A stretch of 15,931 nucleotides of DNA from Anaerolineales bacterium (GTDB lineage: Bacteria; Chloroflexota; Anaerolineae; Anaerolineales; E44-bin32), in contig JAHFAU010000029.1 in the NCBI GenBank assembly GCA_023250385.1, forward strand, positions 1-15,931, given 5' to 3'. Within the stretch, counting starts at the first letter, position 1. Each line of letters opens with the position of its first letter. Below the pieces are notes generated by a model. It had not been told where the DNA came from. It made no database searches and saw only the letters and a program-made list of their open reading frames with translations. The translations under genes and the position numbers were made by a program. Positions 1 through 7,145 of this stretch are shown piece by piece.

Positions 1-515
1 ATAGTCGCGTCGAACTCGCCCTTGCGAACCTTCTCAATCCGAGTCTCGACGTTACCCCGAATTGAGAAGATCCTCAGATCTGGGCGTGAGGCGAGCAGCT
101 GCGAACGCCTGCGCAGGCTGGAAGTTCCCACCATCGAACCTTCTTTGATGGCATCCAGGCCGCCTCGGTTGGAAGACACGATCACATCCCGAGGGTCCGC
201 TCGTCTCAGGATGGCACCAATCGAAAGCCCGGGCGGGTCCTGGATAGGCAGGTCTTTCAGCGAATGGACAGCCAGGTCCGCCTGGCCGCTTCGCAATGCG
301 GTTTCGAGCTCCTGGGTGAAAACGCCCTTTCCGCCGAACTCGGGTAATGGGCGGTCCAATGCCCGGTCGCCCTCGGTGGAGATCAGTCTCTTTTCAAAGG
401 AAATGTCAGGCCAGGCGCGAACCAGGGCTTCCTGGACTGCTTCGGTCTGCCTGAGTGCAAGCGGCGACAGCCGAGTTGCAATGGCAACGGCACGTGTTCT
501 ATTTGGAGCCATCAT
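1..515 (-). CDS. hemC: Porphobilinogen deaminase (hydroxymethylbilane synthase), N-terminal part, cut by window edge
   Basis: This gene joins four porphobilinogen units into hydroxymethylbilane in the cytoplasmic tetrapyrrole pathway. Translating the minus strand from the ATG at 515-513 gives MMAPNRTRAVAIATRLSPLALRQ, then GGKGVFTQELETAL and LAVHSLKDLP, then VGTSSLRRRSQLL and IRGNVETR, all in the order typical of HemC. The usual RGSxLAL start motif reads RLSPLAL here. About 171 codons are present; the C-terminal domain with the cysteine that carries the dipyrromethane cofactor lies beyond base 1. Its ATG overlaps the hemA stop (ATGA at 515-512), so translation is probably coupled to hemA. The second ATG (512-510) is an alternative start. 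Identity is firm. Confidence 0.93.
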   Translation of the reverse strand, partial: MMAPNRTRAVAIATRLSPLALRQTEAVQEALVRAWPDISFEKRLISTEGDRALDRPLPEFGGKGVFTQELETALRSGQADLAVHSLKDLPIQDPPGLSIGAILRRADPRDVIVSSNRGGLDAIKEGSMVGTSSLRRRSQLLASRPDLRIFSIRGNVETRIEKVRKGEFDAT

Positions 516-1843
516 GCCTGTGAATCCGGCTGCGGTTGACTACTATCGTCCGGTTTGTCGGCATCGAGCCCAAAGAGTTCTCGAGTGAGTATGGCCTCCG
601 GGACCAGCTCACCGGATCGAGACTTCTCCTTCAGATAAAGCGTTGGAAAATGCAAGAGCTTCTTCACCAAGGCGCGGGTCAGAGCCTCTATTCGCTGCTT
701 CTCGGCTTCGTCTAATCCAGGCGTGCGGCGCAAGGTCCTGGCCAGCTCCTGCCGCCTGATGCGCTCGGCCTGCTGATGGAGCTCGCGTATGAGAGTGATG
801 ATTGATAGGGTGTCAAGCCAAGACGAAAATGACTCAAGTTCTTCCTGGATCACAGCCTCAGCTCTTGGTACCTTGCGCATTTGATCCTCGAGCGACTCAC
901 CAGCTTGCCGAGCAAGATCATCGATGTCGTAGAGGTGAACGCCCGGCAGCTCGCTGACTTGCTCGTCCACGTCTCTCGGAACCGCAATGTCGAGGACGAC
1001 GAGCTGGCGGGCTCCGCGCTCTCGCACCAGCTTCTCCAAGGCCCCGCGCTGAAGAATGGTATGGGGCGCGCCGGTCGAGCTAATGGCGATATCCGCGTCG
1101 CGCAGCTCGTCCAGCATTGCTTCAAAGGGTCTCGCCACTGCCCCCAAGCGCTCGGCTAGCTCCTGCCCTCTGGACATGGTTCGGTTGACCAGGGTGATTC
1201 GCCGAGCGCCGCGCTTTCGGAGCGATTCGATGACCAACTCCGCCATCTCTCCGGCGCCGATGACGACGATCTTGGCCTCGGCGAGCCCGCCGACGATGTC
1301 CGTCGCGACCTTGACGGCGATCGAACTCACCGTTGACGGCCTGCTTGAAATCCCCGATTCGCGCCGGGTTCGCTTCCCTGCGTGAACGGCGGCCTGAAAA
1401 AGACGAGACAAGACCGGCCCGCTGGAGCCCATTCGCAACGCGGTCAGGTGGGCTGCGGCAACTTGGCCCAGGATCTGTGGCTCGCCCAGCACTTGAGAGT
1501 CGAGTCCGGCCGCGACCCGAAAGAGATGGCGTGCCACCTCCCGACCCCCAAGCTGATACAAGTGCCGCTCGAACGCCGTTCGGCTTACTCCGCTCGCCTC
1601 CTCGAGCAGTATTGTGAGTGGCTCGTTATCGCTTGACGCCGACATGCCATAGAGCTCGACGCGATTGCAGGTGGACAGGATGGTTAGTTCCGAGAGAATT
1701 CCCCCAGATTCCGCTCGGGCGCGCCCATGCCGAGCCAGTGTGGCATGGAGAGTCTCTTCGCTAAGAGAAAGAGTCTCGCGCAATGCTATCGGCGCTGACC
1801 GGTGGTTTACGCCGATGCAGAGGATGTGCCTTTGCTTTGCCAG
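512..1843 (-). CDS. hemA: Glutamyl-tRNA reductase, probable CTG start
   Basis: NADPH-dependent reduction of glutamyl-tRNA to glutamate-1-semialdehyde, first step of the C5 tetrapyrrole pathway. About 443 residues if begun at CTG 1843-1841. Visible in order: HILCIGVNHRSAPIALRE (residues 6-23), the catalytic cysteine in LSTCNRVELY (C59), HLFRVAAGLDSQVLGEPQ, the NADPH-binding VVIGAGEMAE (about 193-202), and the C-terminal dimerisation helix region. No in-frame ATG, GTG or TTG exists between the upstream stop (near 1970) and the TTG at 1783-1781. Starting at that TTG would delete the family-wide GVNHR motif. The CTG has AGGGG (1853-1849) five bases upstream. A sequencing error or another rare start remains possible. 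It overlaps hemC by four bases. Confidence 0.94.
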   Translation of the reverse strand: MAKQRHILCIGVNHRSAPIALRETLSLSEETLHATLARHGRARAESGGILSELTILSTCNRVELYGMSASSDNEPLTILLEEASGVSRTAFERHLYQLGGREVARHLFRVAAGLDSQVLGEPQILGQVAAAHLTALRMGSSGPVLSRLFQAAVHAGKRTRRESGISSRPSTVSSIAVKVATDIVGGLAEAKIVVIGAGEMAELVIESLRKRGARRITLVNRTMSRGQELAERLGAVARPFEAMLDELRDADIAISSTGAPHTILQRGALEKLVRERGARQLVVLDIAVPRDVDEQVSELPGVHLYDIDDLARQAGESLEDQMRKVPRAEAVIQEELESFSSWLDTLSIITLIRELHQQAERIRRQELARTLRRTPGLDEAEKQRIEALTRALVKKLLHFPTLYLKEKSRSGELVPEAILTRELFGLDADKPDDSSQPQPDSQA

Positions 1844-2084
1844 AGGAACCCCTAAATGTTGACCAGCACCGCCGCGGGGCGAAAGTTCCGCCCACGGTCG
1901 ATGCTGGAAGCCGAGCCGGTCAACACGCGTCCGATTGCCTTGATCTGCCGTAGGTCCGGATCAGTGAGCTGATGAGACTAGGATGTACAGAATTCTACAG
2001 ATTCCTGAGGCTAAACCGCAGAAATACTGTATTTTACTTAGATTAATAACGACTGAACCCATGCTTAGTATCCGGTAAGGGGAA
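1844..2084. other. Divergent hemA/cox intergenic region, no gene seen
   Basis: No convincing coding sequence on either strand. The region holds an AT-rich core (about 1978-2050) in otherwise GC-rich DNA, which is where divergent promoters for hemA (leftward) and the cox leader (rightward) would be expected. I could not fix a convincing -35/-10 pair. Small features seen are the inverted repeat AATAC-T-GTATT (about 2025-2035) and a near-direct repeat TACAGAATTC/TACAGATTCC (about 1985-2004). Either could be a regulator site, but nothing identifies the regulator. Confidence 0.4.
1849..1853 (-). promoter_or_regulatory. Ribosome binding site deciding the hemA start
   Basis: On the minus strand AGGGG lies five bases before the codon CTG (1843-1841). 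It is the only good Shine-Dalgarno match near the conserved N-terminus of glutamyl-tRNA reductase, and supports CTG rather than the downstream TTG (1783) as initiator. Confidence 0.5.
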
Positions 2085-2220
2085 CCCTGAGAGACCGACC
2101 TGGGGAAACGCCAATTGATTTGCATCAAGGGACGGCCCGATGGATGACCAGGTGGTGTTGCCCGCACCGCAGCTTAGAAACCCATAGATGCGAGTCTAAG
2201 TCTCGGCGGTGTTTCGGTGC
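2085..2220 (+). ncRNA. Structured leader RNA, candidate molybdenum-cofactor (Moco) riboswitch
   Basis: A chain of pairings lies upstream of the molybdoenzyme operon. ACCTGG (2098-2103) pairs perfectly with CCAGGT (2148-2153). Inside, GCC (2110-2112) pairs with GGC (2134-2136) and encloses the hairpin TTGAT-TTGC-ATCAA (2115-2128). Purine-rich unpaired strings (GGGGAAAC, GGGAC, GATGGATGA) flank these stems. A second element has CACCGC (2165-2170) with GCGGTG (2206-2211), enclosing CTTAGA (2173-2178) with TCTAAG (2195-2200). Alternatively GCACCG (2164-2169) can pair with CGGTGC (2215-2220), so two mutually exclusive folds exist. The pairings are seen. The Moco assignment is inference from shape, conserved-looking joining strands and the downstream molybdenum enzyme. 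No U-run follows, so control would more likely be translational. Confidence 0.45.
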
Positions 2221-2407
2221 GTCGAGCTTGTTCCAAATGAATCGCCCGTGAGAAATCATGGACAAGACCGAGCTTCCGTGGAATAATCCGGTTGTTGAGG
2301 CCAACGCCAGCGCACCGGCAGCGAGGCTTGGTCAGTACGCTCAACCCCCACTGAGGAACTTCGGCTCGATTGACCCCTACAATCGAATATCGCGGGAGGC
2401 GAAGGAC

Positions 2408-3277
2408 ATGATTCCACCCCCATTTGAATACCAAGCCCCGACTTCGGTCTCGGAGGCATTGGCCCTCTTGGGTAAGAATCCAGAGGCCAAGGTCCTAGCG
2501 GGCGGCCAGAGCCTGATTCCACTGATGCGATTCAGGCTTGCGTCGCCCGCTATGCTGGTCGACCTCAATCGCATCGGTGACTTGGCCTACATTAAAGAGG
2601 GCGAGGGTTGGCTCCGGATCGGGGCGATGACTCGAGAGAGCGATTTGGATCAATCGGATTTGATCGCCAAGAAGTATCCGTTGCTGGCTGACACAACCCA
2701 CGTCGTCGCCGATCCGCTGGTCCGGAACCTGTCCACCCTCGGCGGTAATCTGGCACATGCCGATCCGGCCAACGATCATCCGGCGACGATGATCGCCTAT
2801 CGGGCGCAGATCGTCGCCACCGGTCCCAAGGGCGAACGCACCATCCCGGCGTCCGAATTCTTCAAGGGTCCCTTCGAGACCGCGCTAGCCCCGAACGAAC
2901 TGCTCACAGAGATCCGCATACCGGCTCCCGGCAAGGGTTCCGGTGGGGCCTATGTCAAGATGGAACGCAAAGTCGGCGACTTCGCCACCGCCGCGGTGGC
3001 GGTCCAGGTCAGCCTGGCGAAGGACGGGACTCTCGAGCGGGTGGGGATCGCCCTCACCAATGTTGGCCTCGTACCGATCCAGGCGTCGGCCGCCGAGAAG
3101 GCGCTGACCGGCAAGAAGCCGGACGATGCCGTCCTCAGGCAGGCCGCCGATCTGGCGGCGAAGGCTGCCAAACCCGAGAGCGACGCACGGGGGTCGGAGG
3201 AGTACAAGCGGGCGTTGGTCAAAACCCTGACGGTTCGGGCCCTGCGCAAGGCAGTAGCGCGGGCGCAAGGAGGTTAG
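2408..3277 (+). CDS. coxM: Carbon monoxide dehydrogenase medium (FAD) subunit
   Basis: The flavoprotein subunit of Mo-Cu CO dehydrogenase takes electrons from the [2Fe-2S] clusters of CoxS and passes them to the quinone pool. The 289-residue product matches the usual CoxM length (about 288) and starts MIPPPFEYQAPTSVSEAL. It carries both FAD-binding loops, AGGQSLIPL (31-39) and the TLGGN loop (110-114), followed by DPANDHP, then a C-terminal CO_deh_flav_C domain (LVGIALTNVG type; here RVGIALTNVG). I chose ATG 2408 because GGGAGG (2394-2399) sits eight bases upstream and the family begins there. An in-frame ATG at 2258 would add 50 residues with no family likeness. The stop TAG (3275-3277) lies inside the ribosome binding region of coxS, so the genes are coupled. 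First gene of coxMSL, the order typical of form I clusters. Confidence 0.95.
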   Translation: MIPPPFEYQAPTSVSEALALLGKNPEAKVLAGGQSLIPLMRFRLASPAMLVDLNRIGDLAYIKEGEGWLRIGAMTRESDLDQSDLIAKKYPLLADTTHVVADPLVRNLSTLGGNLAHADPANDHPATMIAYRAQIVATGPKGERTIPASEFFKGPFETALAPNELLTEIRIPAPGKGSGGAYVKMERKVGDFATAAVAVQVSLAKDGTLERVGIALTNVGLVPIQASAAEKALTGKKPDDAVLRQAADLAAKAAKPESDARGSEEYKRALVKTLTVRALRKAVARAQGG

Positions 3278-3279
3278 CC

Positions 3280-3753
3280 ATGAGCACCCATCACATCCAG
3301 GTCAAAGTCAATGGAGCGGTCAAAGCAGCCGAGGTCGAGTCCCGCCTGCTATTGGTCCATTTCCTGCGAGAGAGCCTCAACCTCACCGGCACCCACATTG
3401 GCTGCGACACGACCTCCTGCGGCGCCTGCACGGTGCTCTGGAATGGAAGGGCGGTCAAATCCTGCACGCTCTTCGCAGTTCAGGCCGATGGGGCGGAGCT
3501 GCGCACGGTCGAGGGGCTGGCCCAGGATGGCAAGCTTCATCCAATTCAGGTCGGCTTTCATGAAAAGCATGGTCTGCAATGCGGGTTCTGCACTCCGGGG
3601 ATGATGATGGCATCGGTGGCGCTGCTGGAGGCCAATCCCAAGCCCACCGAAGACGAAATCCGCTGGGGGCTTTCCGGAAATTTGTGCCGCTGCACTGGCT
3701 ACGTCAACATCGTGAAGGCGGTCCAGCAGGCCGCCGAGCAGATGCAAGGCTAG
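3280..3753 (+). CDS. coxS: Carbon monoxide dehydrogenase small ([2Fe-2S]) subunit
   Basis: The iron-sulfur subunit relays electrons from the Mo-Cu site in CoxL to FAD in CoxM. It has 157 residues, the normal length. The plant-ferredoxin-type cluster ligands are C42, C47, C50 and C62 (GCDTTSCGACTV...SC). The helical C-terminal cluster domain supplies C101 and C104 (QCGFCTPGMMM) and C136 and C138 (NLCRCTGY). All eight cysteines are intact. The start ATG follows AAGGAGG by about seven bases, with the coxM stop in between. Ten bases separate it from coxL. Family identity is certain; the assignment to CO rather than another molybdenum hydroxylase rests on the neighbouring coxL. Confidence 0.96.
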   Translation: MSTHHIQVKVNGAVKAAEVESRLLLVHFLRESLNLTGTHIGCDTTSCGACTVLWNGRAVKSCTLFAVQADGAELRTVEGLAQDGKLHPIQVGFHEKHGLQCGFCTPGMMMASVALLEANPKPTEDEIRWGLSGNLCRCTGYVNIVKAVQQAAEQMQG

Positions 3754-3762
3754 GAGGACACT

Positions 3763-6117
3763 ATGGCAGCAGTCGCAATCCAAGGCTTGGGTCACCCGAG
3801 AAAGCGGGTCGAAGACGCCCGGTTTATCCGCGGCAAGGGCAACTATATTGATGACATGAAACTGCCGGGCATGCTGCAGGTCGACATCGTGCGCAGCCCG
3901 TATGCCCACGCCAAGATAAAAGCTATCCGAACCGACAAGGCACTTGCAGTTCCAGGCGTCCTGGCAGTCATCACCGGCGAAACCCTCAAGCAATACAACG
4001 TCCACAACATGCCGACCCTGATGAGCGACACCCAGATGGTCTTGCCGCTCGACACCGTCAAATACCAGTTCCAAGAAGTGGCTGCAGTGCTGGGAACCGA
4101 TCGGTACACCGCAGCCGACGGGGTCGCGGCGGTCGAGGTCGACTATGAGCCGCTGCCGGTTGTCGTCGATCCGTTCAAAGCACTCGAACCCGGCGCCCCC
4201 AAGGTCCGGGACGACAAGGAGAGCAACCACATCTGGCACTGGGAGTGGGGCGACCGGGCCGCGGCCGACAAGGCTTTCGACGCAGCCGAGGTCACGGTCA
4301 AAGAGAACATCTACATCCCCCGGATCCATGTTGCCTCGATCGAGACTTGCGGGTGCGTGGCCCAGTGGAACGCCACCGAAGGCCATCTCACCTTGTACAT
4401 GACGACCCAGGCCCCGCATGCCATTCGCACCGTCGTGGCCCTCATCACCGGGCACTTGGGATTGTCGGAAGAGAAAATCCGGATCGTGTCTCCGGATATT
4501 GGAGGCGGCTTCGGCGGCAAGGTTCCGGCCTATCCGGGTTACGTGATTGCAGTGGCCCTTTCGATCGTCACCGGAGCCCCGGTGAAATGGATCGAGGATC
4601 GAACAGAGAATATGGCGGCCGATTCTTTCGGGCGGGATTACCACATCAGTGCAGAGTTGGCCGGCAAGAAAGACGGAACCCTGACCGCGCTGCGGTTTAA
4701 GACGATTGCAGACCACGGTTACACCGATGCGGCGGCCAACCCCTCGAAGATGCCGGCCGGGCTCTTCCACATTGCCACCGGCTCGTATGACTTCAAGAAC
4801 GCCTTCGTCGAAGTCGACGGGGTATACACCAACAAGCCGCCGGGCGGGATCGCTTATCGCTGCTCGTTCCGGGTCACCGAGGCGGTCCATACGATCGAGC
4901 GGATGGCGGATCTGATGGCGCATGAGGTCGGCCTGGATCCAGCCGACTTCCGGATGAAGAACTTCATCAAACCCGAGCAGTTCCCCTACAAGTCGGCCCT
5001 GGGGTGGGAATATGACAGTGGAAATTATGCCGGCGCCCTGCAGAAGGCCATGGATATGGTCGGCTACAAGGAGCTGCGCAAGGAACAGGCCGAGAAGCGC
5101 AAGCGTGGTGAATTCATGGGGATCGGGATCTCGTCTTTCACCGAGATCGTCGGCGCCGGGCCTTCCAAGGACTTTGACATCCTGGGGCTCAAGATGTTCG
5201 ACTCGTGTGAGATCCGGGTCCATCCCACAGGAAAGGCGATCGCTCGCTTCGGGACCAAGTCGCAGGGGCAGGGCCATGAGACGACCTATGCCCAGATTCT
5301 CGCGGAGGAGTTGGGAATCCCTGCCGATCACATCAAGATCGAAGAGGGTGACACCGACACCGCCCCCTATGGGCTGGGAACCTATGCCAGCCGCAGTACT
5401 CCTACTGCCGGCGCAGCGGCCGCCATGGCGGCCCGCAAGGTGCGGGCCAAGGCCAAGAAGATCGCCGCCCACCTGCTGGAGGCAGCCGAAGAAGACTTGC
5501 AGTGGGAGCAGGGAAAGTTTTTCGTCAAAGGTTCCCCCGACCGGGCCAAGACGATCCAGGAAATTGCCTTCGCGGCCTACACTAACCACCCGCAGGGCAT
5601 GGAGGCCGGACTGGAGGCAGTTTCGTACTACGACCCTCCCAATCTGACTTTCCCGTTTGGATCGTATATATGTGTGGTCGATATCGATCGCGGGACCGGC
5701 GAGGTCAAGGTGAGGCGCTTTGTTGCGGTGGATGACTGCGGGGTGCGGATTAACCCGATGATCGTCGAAGGCCAGATCCACGGCGGTCTCGCCATGGGCT
5801 TCGCTCCAGCGCTCATGGAGGAAATCTCGTACGACGAGAACGGGAATATCCATGGCAGCAATTTCACGGATTACCTGTTGCCTACCGCAGTCGAGACGCC
5901 CAAATGGGAGACCGGCGAGACGGTAACGCCATCGCCTCACCACCCAATTGGTGCGAAGGGCGTCGGCGAGTCGGCCACCGTCGGTGCGCCGGCCGCCATC
6001 GCCAACGCGGTCGTGGATGCCCTCTGGCACCTGGGGGTACGACACGTGGATATTCCGATCACGCCGCCTAAGGTCTGGGCCCTGCTCAAGGAACACGGCG
6101 CGGCGCTCGAAGAGTGA
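3763..6117 (+). CDS. coxL: Form I carbon monoxide dehydrogenase large (Mo-Cu) subunit
   Basis: Catalytic subunit that oxidises CO with water to CO2, two protons and two electrons at a Mo-S-Cu site carrying molybdopterin cytosine dinucleotide. The 784-residue product contains the form I signature loop AYRCSFR, whose C367 corresponds to the copper-binding cysteine of the well-known Oligotropha enzyme (C388). Also seen are PDIGGGFGGK (molybdenum hydroxylase loop), Q216 in TTQAPH (equivalent of Q240), TKSQGQGHETTYAQ, YGLGTYASRSTPTAGA (cofactor contacts) and the catalytic glutamate E736 in GAKGVGES. Together these separate it from xanthine dehydrogenase and from form II relatives. The ATG follows AGGAGG at good spacing. 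No leader peptide is seen, so the enzyme is cytoplasmic or attached to the inner membrane face. An intrinsic terminator follows directly. Confidence 0.97.
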   Translation: MAAVAIQGLGHPRKRVEDARFIRGKGNYIDDMKLPGMLQVDIVRSPYAHAKIKAIRTDKALAVPGVLAVITGETLKQYNVHNMPTLMSDTQMVLPLDTVKYQFQEVAAVLGTDRYTAADGVAAVEVDYEPLPVVVDPFKALEPGAPKVRDDKESNHIWHWEWGDRAAADKAFDAAEVTVKENIYIPRIHVASIETCGCVAQWNATEGHLTLYMTTQAPHAIRTVVALITGHLGLSEEKIRIVSPDIGGGFGGKVPAYPGYVIAVALSIVTGAPVKWIEDRTENMAADSFGRDYHISAELAGKKDGTLTALRFKTIADHGYTDAAANPSKMPAGLFHIATGSYDFKNAFVEVDGVYTNKPPGGIAYRCSFRVTEAVHTIERMADLMAHEVGLDPADFRMKNFIKPEQFPYKSALGWEYDSGNYAGALQKAMDMVGYKELRKEQAEKRKRGEFMGIGISSFTEIVGAGPSKDFDILGLKMFDSCEIRVHPTGKAIARFGTKSQGQGHETTYAQILAEELGIPADHIKIEEGDTDTAPYGLGTYASRSTPTAGAAAAMAARKVRAKAKKIAAHLLEAAEEDLQWEQGKFFVKGSPDRAKTIQEIAFAAYTNHPQGMEAGLEAVSYYDPPNLTFPFGSYICVVDIDRGTGEVKVRRFVAVDDCGVRINPMIVEGQIHGGLAMGFAPALMEEISYDENGNIHGSNFTDYLLPTAVETPKWETGETVTPSPHHPIGAKGVGESATVGAPAAIANAVVDALWHLGVRHVDIPITPPKVWALLKEHGAALEE

Positions 6118-6131
6118 GCCTTAGCGGATTG

Positions 6132-6170
6132 GAGGGACAGCCGGCACTTCGTCTGTCCCTCTCTTTTTTC
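6132..6170 (+). terminator. Intrinsic terminator between coxL and the maturation genes
   Basis: A perfect nine-base stem, GAGGGACAG (6132-6140) with CTGTCCCTC (6153-6161), encloses a 12-base loop and is followed by TCTTTTTTC (6162-6170). This is a classical Rho-independent signal. It begins 14 bases after the coxL stop and its T-run ends two bases before the start codon of the next gene. Partial readthrough would lower expression of the downstream maturation genes relative to coxMSL. Confidence 0.88.
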
Positions 6171-6172
6171 GC

Positions 6173-7141
6173 ATGCTGACCGAACTCCAAGCGACCGCCC
6201 GCGACCTGCAGGATCAAGGAAAACCCTTCGTCCTTGCCACGGTCGTGAGGGCCGAGCGACCGACCTCGGCCAAGGTCGGCTCGAAGGCGATTTTCACCGC
6301 CGAGGGGCTCCTGACCGGATGGGTCGGAGGCAGCTGTGCCGAACCGACCGTCAGGCGGGAGGCCCGCCAATCCCTGCGCGACGGCCAGCCCCGGCTGCTG
6401 CGCCTCTGTCCTCCGGAACAGTTGGGGCGGGGCCCTCTCGAGGGCGTCGTCGAAGTGGCATTGACCTGTGTCAGCGGAGGTACACTCGAGATCTACTTGG
6501 AGCCCCAACTGACTCAACCGCACTTGGTGATCGTCGGACACCAGGCAACTGCTCAGGCGCTGGTGGTAATCGGCCAGGCGTTGGGATACCCGGTCACTGT
6601 GATCAGTCCGGAAGCAGATCGAGATCGCTTCCCTGATGCCGATCGGGTGTTCGACCACCTCGATCTCTCCGTAATTCATTTCACCCCGCATACTTACGTC
6701 GTGGTCGCTAGCCACGGGAACTACGATGAGCCGGCCCTGGAGGCCGCCCTGCGAAGCGATGCACCCTACGTTGCGCTCATCGCCAGTCAGAAGCGGGCTA
6801 GCGCCGTTCGAGCACAGCTCAGCCAGGCCGGGCTCTCCGAGGAGCAGCTCGGCCGTTTGCGGTCGCCGGCCGGGCTCGACCTGGGAGGCGGCGCGCCGGA
6901 AGAGTTGGCGGTGAGCATCCTGGCCGAGATCATTCAGTTCCGGCGGCGGGCGCCAGCGCCGGAACCGGAACTTGCCGTCGAGCCGGTCCGTGAGGCGAGA
7001 GATCCGGTCTGCGGGATGATGGTCGAAATCGACGCGGCCCGGTACACCGCGGTTCATGCCGACCAGACCTACTACTTCTGCTCAGCCGGCTGCAAGCACA
7101 AATTCGCGGTTGAGCCGGAAGCCTACCTGATGGCAGGCTGA
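6173..7141 (+). CDS. XdhC/CoxI-family molybdoenzyme maturation protein fused to a YHS domain
   Basis: XdhC/CoxI proteins bind the molybdenum cofactor and help its sulfuration and insertion into molybdenum hydroxylases. The 322-residue product has an N-terminal XdhC domain (about 1-115, with C55 in WVGGSCAEP and C99 in LTCVSGGTLEIYLEP), an XdhC C-terminal Rossmann-like domain (about 116-260) and a short linker rich in P, A and E. It ends in a YHS domain (277-322): DPVCGMMV, then YYFCSAGCKHKF, with potential metal ligands C280, C303 and C307. The usual GxGxxG loop of the Rossmann part is degenerate (IVGHQATAQAL). No Shine-Dalgarno site precedes ATG 6173, because the terminator T-run occupies that place. 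Homology nonetheless starts at this residue. Four bases separate it from coxG. The metal role of YHS here is inference. Confidence 0.88.
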   Translation: MLTELQATARDLQDQGKPFVLATVVRAERPTSAKVGSKAIFTAEGLLTGWVGGSCAEPTVRREARQSLRDGQPRLLRLCPPEQLGRGPLEGVVEVALTCVSGGTLEIYLEPQLTQPHLVIVGHQATAQALVVIGQALGYPVTVISPEADRDRFPDADRVFDHLDLSVIHFTPHTYVVVASHGNYDEPALEAALRSDAPYVALIASQKRASAVRAQLSQAGLSEEQLGRLRSPAGLDLGGGAPEELAVSILAEIIQFRRRAPAPEPELAVEPVREARDPVCGMMVEIDAARYTAVHADQTYYFCSAGCKHKFAVEPEAYLMAG

Positions 7142-7145
7142 GCCA

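Noticed and set aside
22..588. A 188-codon plus-strand frame at the left edge
   Set aside because: It is antisense to hemC and the end of hemA, and has low-complexity composition with no domain.
2085..2220. TPP or cobalamin riboswitch, because of CTGAGA and GGGGAACC in the leader
   Set aside because: The other required strings (the TPP thi-box 3' part, the cobalamin B12 box) are missing, and the genes downstream do not make thiamin or cobalamin.
3349..6096. A 915-codon open frame on the minus strand opposite coxS and coxL
   Set aside because: It is fully antisense to two clearly recognised genes, its translation resembles no known domain, and long antisense frames are expected in GC-rich coding DNA.
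3763..6117. Xanthine dehydrogenase or form II CoxL-like protein
   Set aside because: The form I loop AYRCSFR and MSL gene order are present.
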